A stretch of 64,000 bases of DNA from Phellopilus nigrolimitatus (Eukaryota; Basidiomycota; Agaricomycetes; Hymenochaetales; Hymenochaetaceae), in contig JAJOHG010000042.1 in the NCBI GenBank assembly GCA_021029095.1, forward strand, positions 124,001 through 188,000, given 5' to 3'. A program made the translations under genes and the position numbers. Positions 12,490 to 22,150 of the stretch are shown here, piece after piece. Under the pieces are notes generated by a model. That model did not search any database, had not been told where the DNA came from, and saw only the letters and a list, made by a program, of their open reading frames with translations. Each line of letters begins with the position of its first letter. Positions within the stretch are counted from its first letter, which is position 1.

Positions 12490-13030
12490 CAAACAACGAC
12501 GGCGGCGGCGGCGGCGGCGACGGCGCTGCTGTAAAACTGCATTGTAGGCTTGATCGTGGAGACCACCGAAAAGCAACTGTCACTTGGACTTGTATTAACC
12601 CGCTTGCTGTGAGACCTCCCGTCAGTGAGTGTCTAGGTACGCAAACGACAGTGTGTGCAAATGAACCACGCTACGTGTGAGTGTCCGTGGACCATTAAAG
12701 CTCGATTGGATTCAACTTTCTGCAATTTCACTCACCTTGGCACAACCTAACTTGATAGATATGATATTCGCTACTCTAGAATACTCCAAAGTGCCTTCGA
12801 GGCACCTACTTTCGCCATCTGCTTTTCGGTCTCTTCAATCGAAGAGCTCCTTCGGCTCATCCAAATGGGGAGAACCCTCCGAATGAGGCCAGCCGCGACA
12901 TACGAGTCTAGCTCAATGCTCCTGGGTATCGACAATTTTGCTCGTCTCTCCCTGCAAACATAGGATCGTTGCCATCCTCCAAGGAGTAGTAACCACCGCG
13001 GTTGCTGGTTACGAGACTGATGCAAACTTT
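12490..13030 (+). repeat. Dispersed F-box-upstream repeat block, copy before F-box copy 2
   Basis: Near-identical, in opposite orientation, to 1207-1690. It begins beside a GGC-repeat tract that corresponds to the sequence near 1670. It ends in the F-box promoter with the dyad GTAACC...GGTTAC (12989-13012; palindromic core 12995-13002). TATAAA lies at 13039-13044, 44 bp before the ATG at 13088. Confidence 0.6.
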
Positions 13031-13310
13031 GTAGGGCATATAAACCATGCCTCCAGCTGGGGGAATTGACCATTCCACCGTTCAGCAATGCCTTCCAGAG
13101 TTAGTGTTCGCTTCCTATGTTTACCCAGCTGAACGGCAACTCAATCTAATTATCTCTTTGTTTCAGCCGTGTGAATGGCTCCGCAGACTCACTTCCAAAG
13201 GCAGTGCCCAACAGCAGTCCAGCAATCTAGCAACGTCTTCTAGCAACTCTGAGGTTCCAGACCGTCAATTAAGCCGTCCAGCAATTGTCTCCAAGGCCCC
13301 AGATAAGCAG

Positions 13311-13328
13311 TAGGGCATAGCACGGGTC
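13311..13328 (+). repeat. Left terminal inverted repeat of the hAT-type element
   Basis: TAGGGCATAGCACGGGTC, preceded by the target duplication ATAAGCAG (13303-13310). Confidence 0.9.
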
Positions 13329-13680
13329 GCTCCGTGGGTAGATCCGGATCCGTTTGCGCGGGTATGAGAATTTCAAAACTCAGACCCGGACTCTCGTCTG
13401 ACCCGGATCCGCAGGTCTGCATGACCTGCGGGTCCGGGTCAGGCGGGTCCGGGTCTAGTGGGTATGCATATTGATCCGTGGGTCCTCAGTATTCAGTAGG
13501 AAAAAGAATAAGTAAATACAGCTTTGTGAGTTTGTGCGATGGTCGTAGGAGCAGCGACGGCGATATATACGTTTGCGTTTATTACGCAATCCGGAACATG
13601 AAACGACGTTGCGCGTGCAACCTAGGTCTGTAGGCACACAAGCTTCTTGTGCTTGCGAACTCGCCCGGTGTGACCTTTGC

Positions 13681-14131
13681 GGCGTGAAAGCTCCGCTGTC
13701 ACAAAGCAGGTCGACAAAGCAAATGGCGATGCACCCGTCAACGTTGAGGATGAGTGCTTTCTTCGCCGTGGTGACCTTCTCGACTGCAAGCGCGTAGTCG
13801 AGTAGCGAGTGGCTAGAGAAATGCTTCAACACATACTCCTTTACGAGCTCGACACGCACACCAGGGTTGTTCACGCTCTTGATCTTGTGCCCGATACCCC
13901 GATACCACTAACTATGGAGAATCTCTCAGTAGATGGTAAGCGAAGAAAGTGATTATACACACACTAAGCTTGTTCGCCTTACGCGACTCATCGACGAGCT
14001 CACACGGGGTCAGGCCGGCATCGCGTGCATTCGAGAACATACAGGCGGCTCCGTCGAGAGCGCCACCGAAGCGGGAGCCGACAGTGAGCGAACCAGACGC
14101 GAGCGAAGAGATAAGGTCCTTGCCTGCACGA
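13681..14131 (-). pseudogene. Captured C-terminal fragment of ATP-citrate lyase gene
   Basis: Minus-strand segments [40 protein letters not shown] and [15 protein letters not shown], an intron, then IGHKIKSVNNPGVRVELVKE, YVLKHFSSHSLLDYALAVEK and LNVDGCIAICFVDLLCDSGA. This is the citrate-synthase-like C-terminal domain of ATP-citrate synthase. It joins the RPL30 piece directly at its 5' edge. A short duplication (GGTATCGG) at the exon start near 13905 disturbs the frame. Confidence 0.85.
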
Positions 14132-14191
14132 GAAGTGGTGCACAGTCGTTTTTGAGAGCATGGTGTAGCACTCGAGCTCGGACTTGCGCAC
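14130..14191 (-). pseudogene. Captured internal exon fragment of ribosomal protein L30 gene
   Basis: Minus-strand translation [20 protein letters not shown] matches the middle of eL30 (family pattern RKSE.EYYAML.K..VHH). Between this piece and the 5' piece at 15535 about 20 family residues are missing, replaced by 1.3 kb of other captured sequence. So either RPL30 was captured first and then invaded, or it was captured twice. Confidence 0.75.
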
Positions 14192-14555
14192 TCGCTTTGC
14201 CCGAAGCCCACAGAGGCGCCCAACATCGTGAGGTCCTCGCCTCCACCTATGCCTCCCGCAGCCGTCGACGGCAAGGATGTCGGCAGGCCCAGTGTCGTGC
14301 CGCCTGCAAACCCCGCGCCGCCGCCCGGCCCACCGAAGTAGTCCATCTCCGCGCCCGGCGAGACGAGCTCGCTGAGCTGCGGCGCGCGGGGGTACGGTGG
14401 CGCGAGAGTGAGCTGCGGTGCAGCATGTGGCATCAGCTCCGCGCCGGACCCCGCAGAGAACGCACTGTGCAGCGTGCCCGGCGAGCACGCGCTGTCGCAC
14501 AGCGACGCGTTCTGCGAGTGCATGCCCGTGCTCTAGTCGTGGTACGGGAATGCGA
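14192..14555 (-). other. GC-rich segment of unknown origin inside the element
   Basis: Between the V-ATPase and second RPL30 fragments lies an open minus-strand stretch rich in Gly, Pro, Ser and Leu (for example [20 protein letters not shown]). It looks like a low-complexity part of some protein, perhaps a regulator, and is likely a further captured host fragment. I do not recognise the source. Confidence 0.4.
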
Positions 14556-15534
14556 GTGATTGTGGCCTGTGTTGTATAGCGCAGTCGAAAGGTCTTCGAG
14601 ACGCGTGTTTACATCACGCAGAGCGTCTGTACGCTTGTCCGCGTTTGAATCGATACGATGAAGTGTCGCACCCATTGAATCCGCAACCATACAAATCTTC
14701 GCGAGCAATACCTTGCCATGCATGAAAATGATGAACACATTCTTGCGTGTCTCCTCGCCAGTAGCAGGGTTGATGAACGGCTCCTCGATGTCGTACAGGT
14801 TTCCTCGCAGTACACGCCATACTATGCGCTCGAACGTAAGCATGCGAGAGCGCTCAATTGTTCTGTAAACAAATATGCGGGAAGATGAGTAAGTCAACAG
14901 AAACATTCATTAGAAAAACATACTCCAAGTCGAAGCCTCCAGACAAAGATTGACTCGCTGAGAACTGATTCTCAGTATCGTCATGCTGGAGCAAAGGTGT
15001 AGCGCTACCATTGAACGACGTTCGAATTTTGCTCTGGTATCCCTCAGCCTGGTAGCATGTCGGTGAGCGCGCTCTACGCCACAAACTGGAACTGTCGATG
15101 CGCACCTTCAGGAAGAAAACAGCAGTCTCATGAAGAACATGTCTCGCTTCGATAAGCTCCCTCGGGCAGTCGCTCAATGTCTGCTAGCTGTCGTTCATTT
15201 GCACTAGTCTCTTCTCGTTCTCTGCGAGCTGAAAATCGAGCTCGTCGATTGCCTGAGGGCCGCGCGGGCCGGCCGAAATCATCATCGACGCAGACCTGTA
15301 CAAAGGTCTGACACGTATGGGATCCTTTTCCTTCTCTGTTTGCGACGCGAAAAAACCGGTCCCATCTGGCCATCTTGTCGATGCGGTGTATCTCGGCGAC
15401 ATATGAGCGTTGGAAGGGATTGACGTCTGGGTTGAACTGTTTACTTGTTAACAATAGTTATGATAGAAAGGATGATCCAACATACATCTTTGAACTGGCC
15501 GTTTCCGAGCTCCCCAAGCTCATAAAGCACGCGC
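14556..15534 (-). pseudogene. Captured N-terminal fragment of V-type ATPase subunit a, introns included
   Basis: Minus-strand segments give, in order: LYELGELGNGQFKD (to about 15487), an intron, FNPDVNPFQRSYVAEIHRID, PIRVRPLYRSA, PQAIDELDFQLAENEKRLVQ, ELIEARHVLHETAVFF, an intron, [56 protein letters not shown] and [20 protein letters not shown]. This is the colinear cytosolic N-terminal half of the vacuolar proton-ATPase subunit a (Vph1 family). Introns are kept, so the capture was from DNA. Frame shifts and odd residues relative to the family consensus (for example MARWDRFF) suggest decay. The membrane half is missing. Confidence 0.85.
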
Positions 15535-15624
15535 AGACTTGTAGCCAAGCGAGTATTTGCCCGACTTCACGACGAGCGCGGGATGAGAGGAGATGGACGA
15601 GGTGGACTTCTTGGAGGGGGCCAT
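15535..15624 (-). pseudogene. Captured 5' fragment of ribosomal protein L30 gene
   Basis: Reading minus from ATG 15624, 30 codons run MAPSKKSTSSISSH..., LVVKSGKYSLGYKS. This matches the start of eukaryotic large-subunit protein L30 (eL30) as I know the family. Directly after GYKS the sequence switches to V-ATPase coding sequence. The 300 bp upstream (15625-15940) may be the captured RPL30 promoter, which is inference. Confidence 0.8.
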
Positions 15625-16125
15625 CTCGGTTTTGTCAAGGGGACGCGTCGAGCGTCTGGCTGTCGGCGTGCATATGCAGCTGCTGCTAGCGCTGCTTCTG
15701 TTGATGCCGCTGTTGTTGCTGGTGCAAGGGTGGGGTGGCCCTGCGCCGCGCATGTGCACGTCCCAATCGCAGTCGCGCGGCCGAGAGGGGATGGCCTTGG
15801 AGATCGAAAGCGGCGAACGTGCGGACGGCACGCATGTCTTTCCTGATAGGGAACACCGTACTTTCTTTGAACGACACACGAAAATTCGAGCACAACTCGG
15901 CGAAAAAAAGTGGGCACCAAAACTTGGTGGAAACATTGCTAATCTATATAGACATGTATCACCTACAAGTCCTCAATACCCGTGGGTAACCGTGGGTCTG
16001 TAAAATCTGCAAAAATCCAGACCCGGACTCCCGCTGATCCGTGGGAAACGGATCACCCATGCACGGGTGATCCGAACCCGTGAGTGTTCCCACGGATCCA
16101 CTTGCGGGTTACCGTGGGTAAACCT

Positions 16126-16143
16126 GACCCGTGCTATGCTCTA
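16126..16143 (-). repeat. Right terminal inverted repeat of the hAT-type element
   Basis: Read on the minus strand it is TAGAGCATAGCACGGGTC, one mismatch from the left end. It is followed by the second ATAAGCAG (16144-16151). Confidence 0.9.
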
Positions 16144-18130
16144 ATAAGCAGTCAACGTCTTCCAGCAACTCTGAGGTTGTAGCTCATCGATCAAGCCATT
16201 CAGAGATATCTTTCGACGTCTCTGCAGTTCCAGATGAAGTCTGGACCAAGATTGCGCTGTTTTTTGGTCTCATGGAAGTCCTGTGTCTCGAACTTGTGTG
16301 TGCTTGTGATACATTTACCCAGCTCTATAAAATTCACCTCTGTTTCAGACATGCAGGTTTTTCCGCAACATTTTCATTTCCGACAGAGTCTTCTGGCTAC
16401 GTTGTCTACATGCACTGGAGCAGGATAAAGCACCCAATTTACCTCGCCACATTCCCATCAGCACGCTCACCTTGCCGAAACTGCGCAGCCTTGTCATACG
16501 TGCCCACCGGCGGGATCTCAAATACACCGGCCCCGCCCAACTGCAACCTACGCGAGAGAAAGAAGTATCCATTCGTTGTTTGGATTTTACCAAAATGAAT
16601 CCGCATCTCCTCCACAGGGAACTGCTCCCTGGTGGTGAGCTCTTCCTTGATGGTTCCTCTTCATATGAATTATGCTGTTACAATGTGCTGGACAATGAGT
16701 GTATCTGGATACACAGACCAGGTGATGATACGGAACACTCTGGCAATCCCACACAGCATGACGTTCATAAAGATACTCCTAGGCTGCGAAGCTTTGGCTA
16801 TGACATGCAGGCAAACAGTGATGTGCGTGTGCTCTTGGTGTGCACTTCTCCTGGCAACAGCCCTGGCAAAATGTAAGAAATACAACATCTTTATACTACC
16901 ATACTGATACTTTATTAGGTTCATAACTCTCAAGATATTCCAGATTTCACCCCACATGGACTTGAAGCCAGATAGACTGCCAGTGCCAGTGCATTACAGT
17001 GAAAAGATAGAAATCCCTTGGCTACTAGTAATGCACTCCACTTTTAAATTTGTAAGATTAAGTGGTGATGTGCTAGCAATCTACAGGTGGACAGAAGCAA
17101 CAGATCTGCTCTTGACGTTCTGGAAAGAAAAATGTTCTATTGTAATTGTTGGGGTGTGTATTGACATCTTACAAAATGCGAGATGAGATTGACCCATGCT
17201 TTTCTGTGTAGTGTGTTTTCGACAGTGTAGACCTGGTAGACAACTATCTCATTTGCGTGCAAGATGAGTCTAGGAGAAAATCAGTGGTGGCCATCCTGCT
17301 TTCATCTGTACACAACATTCTGCCTGCTGCCAATGGGACTTCAAAGACACTGACACTCAATGACATTCCACACACCAGGTGCCTTGTGCCATCTTACCCT
17401 GTGAAATGCATCAATTCATCCATTTGTAACTTCCACTGGGAGTCTGAAGCTGAAAGAAAATCAAGAGGAATCAATATCACAGTTTCTCAGATTGTAGGGA
17501 TTGGAAGTGAAAATGTCTTTGTGGTGGACTCTTTTTGCTTGAGGACTCGGCTCTCAAATAAAGGCCTCACACACTTCAGGCAGTCAAAGAAAACCTTTTA
17601 CCCACAGTATGTCTATCATTACATTTCTACACCACCCTCACAGGCTGGTTCAACATTAATACCTTGTGACCCGTCCACATGGGGCCTTGCCACTATCTCC
17701 CATGACAAAGAGCCAGTGTTGCATACAATCAATAAGCGAGGCGACATGTCTATGGAATTTTATAGTGGAGCTCTTTATTTCATGTCATCTGGCTTGACTC
17801 TCACCATTCAGTATTTTGACTGAAGCACCTCTTTTGGTCCCCTTTCAATAAACACATAACTAGTATTTTTACATAAATTATGACAAACATATAAAGATGC
17901 TGTGTGATAAGTTTCAAATCGTCAGGCTACCATGTCAGAGCGAAACAACCTTCTCCGTGAGGATCTGCTGTTCTCACATCGCACAGCTCCAATTGGAATG
18001 TGTCTGCTTGGGTTAAGACGTAACTCCTATTTGGGGTTACATCTCACAGTCGGTGGACGCTGTGCGCCGCGTCGAGAGGTCTTATCCATCACCACGCACT
18101 ACGAGCAGCTGTCTTCCGAGGCGCCGGCCG

Positions 18131-18885
18131 CGCGGTTTTCAGGACACTTTGTCTTTGCCTCCTTCGTGTCGGCGTTCTTGCTCAAGGTGTGGCCTAACGA
18201 AGCAAATCTGGCTCTAATCCTGACAATTGTCTTCGCAGCTCCTTCGTCCCGAGTTCTCCAATCTCGTCATGCGGGAGCAGACAAGCCAGATCTTCGGGCT
18301 CATCGGGAAGCTCATCCAGGTCCTCGCGTCGAGTGAAGTGTCGATCGACGACCGACACACGCCGAGGCTGTACGCGCGCTTCCTCGCCGGGCTGCTCGCG
18401 AAGCACTAGCCCGGCGGGTCCTCGAGCGGGTCGCTGTCGGAGGACCAGATACCGGACCCGGAGGCGTCGGGCGGCCCGGGGCAGATGGGCGCGGGCGGGG
18501 GGCCTAGTCAGAGCGTGTTCCACGTCAGCGCGGCGGGGCTCGCCGCACGGCGGCAGCACGTCACAGCGGGGGCTCACGGGCGGGCCGCATGGAGGCGGCG
18601 GCGGCGGCGTGCCGGAGCTCGTTGCACACCAGGTGGGCGCGGGCGGGCTGCCGAACCCGCTGTCGATGTCGGGCGCGTTGATGGACATACCGATCTATGA
18701 GGCTGGCGGCGACGGGCCCGCTCGAACTGAGCAGCTCGGACGCGATGCAGTTCAATATCGGCGTGTACTTTTGGTTTGCCCTCTGGATTTTTTCTGCTCT
18801 CTGTCTCTGTCTCCCTGTTTTTTTCCCGCTTGCTTTCTTCCCCCGCTTGCTATGGTATGGATATCTTCAAATTAAACGTTAACCC
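18131..18885 (+). pseudogene. Duplicated 3' fragment of the Zn2Cys6 transcription-factor gene
   Basis: Copies the region 2815-1700 of the regulator gene in opposite orientation. Exon GHFVFASF.SAFLLK (acceptor TTTTCAG near 18140) is followed by the intact intron and then LLRPEFSNLV, EQTSQIFGLIGKLIQVLASS and VSIDDRHTPRLYARFLAGLL. An in-frame stop follows at about 18407. The terminal part has internal deletions: after DAMQFNIG-equivalent sequence it jumps to intron and 3' UTR sequence. The intron is retained, so this is a segmental duplication and not a retrocopy. It lies just downstream of F-box copy 2, as the parent lies beside copy 1. Confidence 0.8.
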
Positions 18886-18924
18886 TTGTCTTCCTCGTCC
18901 TTGTCGTCCGTCGCGGCGACGGCG

Positions 18925-19105
18925 GCGGTTCTGCTGTGAGACTGCATTGTAGGCTTGATCGTGGAGACCACAGAAAAACAACTGTCACTTGGACTTGTAA
19001 TAACTCGCTTGCTGAGACCCCTCCCGTCGATGAACGTCTAAGTACGCAGACGACAGTGTGTGCAAATGAACCACGCTACGTGTGAGTGTCCGTGGACCGT
19101 CCTCG
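18925..19105 (+). repeat. Dispersed F-box-upstream repeat block, truncated copy
   Basis: Matches 1690-1500 (inverse) and 12525-12700. It includes GCTTGATCGTGGAGACCAC and GTGAGTGTCCGTGGACC. Homology stops at the GGACC, and the following sequence is unique. Confidence 0.65.
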
Positions 19106-19729
19106 TCCATTAACAGACGACTTTTCTCCCATTGCGCACTGGGCTTCCTCGCGTCTTGTAACCGCATCGGTCTCTGCTCGTCTGCGCGTGTCTCAAAGTC
19201 CCGGCTAGAGGAGGGAGCGTCTTCTTCAACTCCACGCGCGACTGCACCCACTCTTACTTGCCTCTCTTGTCTTCAACCTCTCAAACTTGAAGTTGAAGAC
19301 AATTGAAAAGCCCAAGCATCCGCTAAGCCTCAGTCACCTCCCAATACCCGCCCCTCCCCACCCGCATTGCTGTGCTACTTACGTAATGTACGACAATGAT
19401 CGACGGGCTGATTTTCGCGGATGTGAGTCCTATTTTTAGTCTGCTACTTACTCATTCTAGGATCAAAAAGTAACAATTGCAGCCCAATGAAAATCCGTCG
19501 ACTACTCTTGCATGTCTCGGCTCGCTTCAACACATTGGCGCTGCATGTCTCGAGTCTTCCGCTAGACAATAACGCCTGTGCTCGCGGAAGCGTATGACGC
19601 TCGCGGCGCATATTGCTCGCGGCGGATAGCAGCCATGAAAAGGTATAAAAAGAGCTCAAAACATCCACCAAGGGTTACTCACAACTTGTCGAAAACCAAC
19701 TCACTTGGCTTATCTTTCGCAAACTCACC
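19106..19729 (+). promoter_or_regulatory. Aspartic protease 1 upstream region with TATA box
   Basis: TATAAAA at 19644-19650 is 80 bp before ATG 19730. A segment at 19375-19445 resembles 12370-12420 (AATGTACGACA.TGATCGAC). The part at 19450-19560 recurs, decayed, upstream of the protease relic near 21780-21880. Confidence 0.55.
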
Positions 19730-21151
19730 ATGCTCTCTTCGTCCTCTCTCTTCACCACCGGCCTCCTCGCTCTCGCGGCCAGTGCGTCCCCGGTAGTGAT
19801 CCGCGACGCTCCCTCAACACTTAGCCTCCCCTTCGCCACACTCCTCAACCTCTCCGGCTCGACGCTCCCCGCGCTCGACCGTGCGCGCGCGACGCACCTA
19901 CTTTCGCGCGGCAAGACGCTCGAGCGGCTCCTCGACGGCGCCATCTCCGACTCGGAGCTCCCTCTCGCCCTCGCGGCGCGCGCTGGAAACGTCGGCGTGA
20001 CGAACACCGCGGTCACTTATGTCGCAACAGTCGGCGTCGGCAGCCCGCCCACGAACTACACGCTGCTCGTCGACACCGGCTCGGCGAACACCTGGGTCGG
20101 TGCACGCAAGAAATATGCGAGCTCCAGCACGAGCAAGAATACAGGCAAGAAGGTCGCGGTCAGTTACGGGTCGGGGTCGTTCTCTGGAAACGAATGTACG
20201 TATGTTCCGTATTGCTTCTCTCCGTCACTTCCCGCTAATTGATTTGACGGGCGACTCAGATACCGACACGGTTACGCTCTCCCCGGCGCTCGTCATCTCG
20301 CAGCAGTCTATCGGCGTCGCCTCGAGCTCGTCCGGCATCTCGGACGTCGACGGAATCCTCGGGCTCGGCCCCGCCGCACTCACCGCGGGCACCGTCGCCA
20401 ACGTCTCCACGGTGCCCACCGTCAGCGACTCCCTCTTCGCGCAGAAGAAAATCACAACAGAGGTCGTCGGGATCTCGTACAACCCGATCAGCACTACCAC
20501 CGGAGCCGCCGCCGCAAACGGCGAGCTCACCTTCGGCGGCCCGGATGCCAGCAAGTACACAGGTGCGCTCACGTACGCGCCGCTCACGACGGCGTCGCCC
20601 GCGCGTTACTACTGGGGGATCGACCAAAAAATCACGTACGGCTCGAACAAGAGCGCCGTGCTGGCGCAGACCGCAGGCATCGTCGACACGGGCACGACGC
20701 TCGTGCTCATCGCGTCCGATGCGTTCACGCGCTACAAGGCGCTCACGGGCGCGACGGAGGACGCCGCGACGGGCCTGCTGACGCTCTCGAGCGCGCAGTA
20801 CGCCAGGATGGAGAGCCTGTACTTCGCCGTCGGCGGGACGACGTTCGAGCTCACGCGGAACGCGCAGACGTGGCCGCGCACCCTGAACTCCGCCATCGGC
20901 GGCGCGCAGGGGAGCATCTACCTCGTCGTGAGCGACGTATGTGCCCTTTTCCCTTCCTGTTTGCCCCTGCATTCACACCGTTCTGACGTGTGTTTTTTTT
21001 TTTTTTTGAGCAGCTCGGGTCGGCAAGCGGGCAGGGCCTCGACTTCATCAACGGCTACGCATTCCTCGAGCGCTTTTACTCCGTGTACGACACGTCGAAG
21101 AACCGCGTGGGGCTCGCGACCACGGCGAACACCAAGTCTACCTCGAATTGA
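19730..21151 (+). CDS. Secreted aspartic protease 1 (peptidase family A1, polyporopepsin-like)
   Basis: Pepsin-type endopeptidase, expected outside the cell. Exons 19730-20195, 20260-20936, 21014-21151, phases consistent; about 426 aa. Residues 1-20 form a signal peptide (hydrophobic LLALAASAS), followed by a propeptide. Both catalytic motifs are present: LLVDTGSANTWVG in exon 1 and GIVDTGTTLVLIAS in exon 2. The flap tyrosine sits in VSYGSGSFSG. The body has almost no cysteines, as in polyporopepsins of wood-decay fungi. The C-terminal signature GQGLDFINGYAFLERFYSVY lies in exon 3. Protein and intron positions match protease 2 at 50686, so they are paralogues. A TATA box lies at 19644. Confidence 0.93.
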
Positions 21152-21779
21152 TCCCCACATCCTTTCTTCTATACCCCCCAAAAATCCATGCATTGTATTT
21201 GATACTTGAAGACTTGATTAGATCCAACTTACTGTAATGTTACTCACCTCGGCATAACCTAAATTGACAAATGTGATATTCGCTGCTCTGGAATACTAGT
21301 CCGAGAGCGGATCGATTGCTGCTCTGAATCTTGCTGAGGCCCAGGCATACAGAAGAGCACGGAGTTCGGGGACAAAGTACATTTCACTGCACCTTAATTT
21401 GGTGGCTGTACTTTTGGATGCGTTCATCGAACCCTAACCACACAGTGGTCATTTTCTCTCCGAAGTCCGACACCCGAATCTGAGACTTCACCAGACACAT
21501 CTTCGCTACAGTACATAACCCCCAGATTGCGCTACTCGGAGTTTAATACATTACACCGCTCCTGATCTCGGTGCTGTCGGGAAAATCACAACCACGAACG
21601 GAAGTTCGGCCGGAAGATCGCGTCGCGCATTACATAATATGTATGCACTCCCAAGAGCCTCGGTGTTCTCTTTTTTGCGCTAATGTAGCTCCTGAGCAAG
21701 TCGCGACCGGAAATTAGACGTCTGGATTATATCGCAACACAACTTTCGAGTTGGCTCAACCGCGCTCGAATCGACAAGA
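21152..21779. other. Intergenic, with a fragment of the F-box-flank repeat
   Basis: 21220-21290 (TCACCTCGGCATAACCTAA...TGATATTCGCTGCTCT) is a diverged copy of 12715-12785 and 1420-1480. Nothing else is recognised. Confidence 0.5.
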
Positions 21780-22150
21780 TTCTCTACGACCAGTCTGCTT
21801 CTGGTTTCTCCCAAATTGCATCGTAGAAGTCGCAAAGCAACAATGTCAGCCCAATGAAATTTTTGGCGACTGCCCTTGCGCATCTCGGCTTGATTTGTTG
21901 GTGCTGGACGTCGAGGGCGCGTCCTCGGCAGTGATCCGTGACGCCGTCCCGACACTGAACCTCCCCTTCGCCATGCTCCTCCGTTGTTTCCCGCTAATTG
22001 CTTTGACAGGCGACTGAGACACTGACACGGTTACGCACTCCCCGGCGCTCCTCATCTCGCAGCTGTCCATTGGCGTCAAACTTGTCCGGCTTCTCAAATA
22101 CTGACGGCATCCTCAGACTCGACCCCGCTGCGCTCACCGGCACGCGGGTG
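21780..22150 (+). pseudogene. Decayed, internally deleted copy of aspartic protease 1
   Basis: A promoter-like part resembling 19450-19560 leads into a remnant of the start (SSAVIRDAVPTLNLPFAMLL). It then jumps into the end of intron 1 and the start of exon 2 (TTTGACAGGCGACTGAGACA...; SPALLISQLSIGV), with stops and a frame break. The catalytic DTG exon is missing. It lies 0.6 kb downstream of the parent in the same orientation, a partial tandem duplication. Confidence 0.75.

Larger units (their letters stand above)
13311..16143. mobile_element. Non-autonomous hAT-type element carrying captured host-gene fragments (Pack-type)
   Basis: The element is 2833 bp. Its ends are TAGGGCATAGCACGGGTC (13311-13328) and the inverse of TAGAGCATAGCACGGGTC (16126-16143), which is 17/18 inverted identity. 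It is flanked by an 8-bp direct repeat ATAAGCAG (13303-13310 and 16144-16151). The same exon in F-box copy 3 has a single ATAAGCAG at this position, an empty site. An 8-bp target duplication plus TIRs starting TAG/CAG is the hAT signature. The subterminal regions are full of GGGTCCGGG/ACCCGGAC-type repeats (13321-13470 and 15970-16130), also typical of hAT. No transposase reading frame is visible. The interior is made of host-gene exons, all on the minus strand: RPL30 start, V-ATPase subunit a, a GC-rich segment of unknown origin, another RPL30 exon, then ATP-citrate lyase. Confidence 0.88.
13088..17823 (+). pseudogene. F-box protein, family 1 copy 2, split by a transposon insertion
   Basis: Gene of the SCF substrate-receptor type, disrupted by 2841 bp (2833-bp element plus 8-bp target duplication). 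Pieces: exon 1 13088-13099 (Met-Pro-Ser-Arg), exon 2 13167-13310 resuming at 16152-16295, exon 3 16349-16872, exon 4 16919-17153, exon 5 17212-17823 (TGA). All phases agree across the introns. Ignoring the insertion, exon 2 stays in frame, so the gene was apparently intact when hit. The F-box spans the intron at 16296-16348 (VPDEVWTKIALFF; then TCRFFRNIFISDRVFWL). The C-terminal half has the family's conserved segments (LLPGGELFLDG, LSGDVLAIY, LLTFWKEK, FHWESEAERKSRGINI, MEFYSGALYF). Unless the element is spliced out of the RNA, the protein stops inside it. The 3' flank (AATAAA-like context after 17840) matches copy 3. Confidence 0.8.

Noticed and set aside
13681..15624. A genuine V-ATPase or ATP-citrate lyase gene
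   Set aside because: Only partial domains are present, fused to other genes, with frame damage and inside a TIR-bounded element.
13311..16143. Reading the insertion as a Helitron or a MULE
   Set aside because: Helitrons have no TIRs or target duplications, and MULEs give 9-bp duplications. The 8-bp duplication and TAG-type ends fit hAT better.
18131..18885. Retrocopy of the regulator
   Set aside because: The intron between the GHFVFASF and LLRPEF exons and the 3' flank are present, so it is a DNA duplication.
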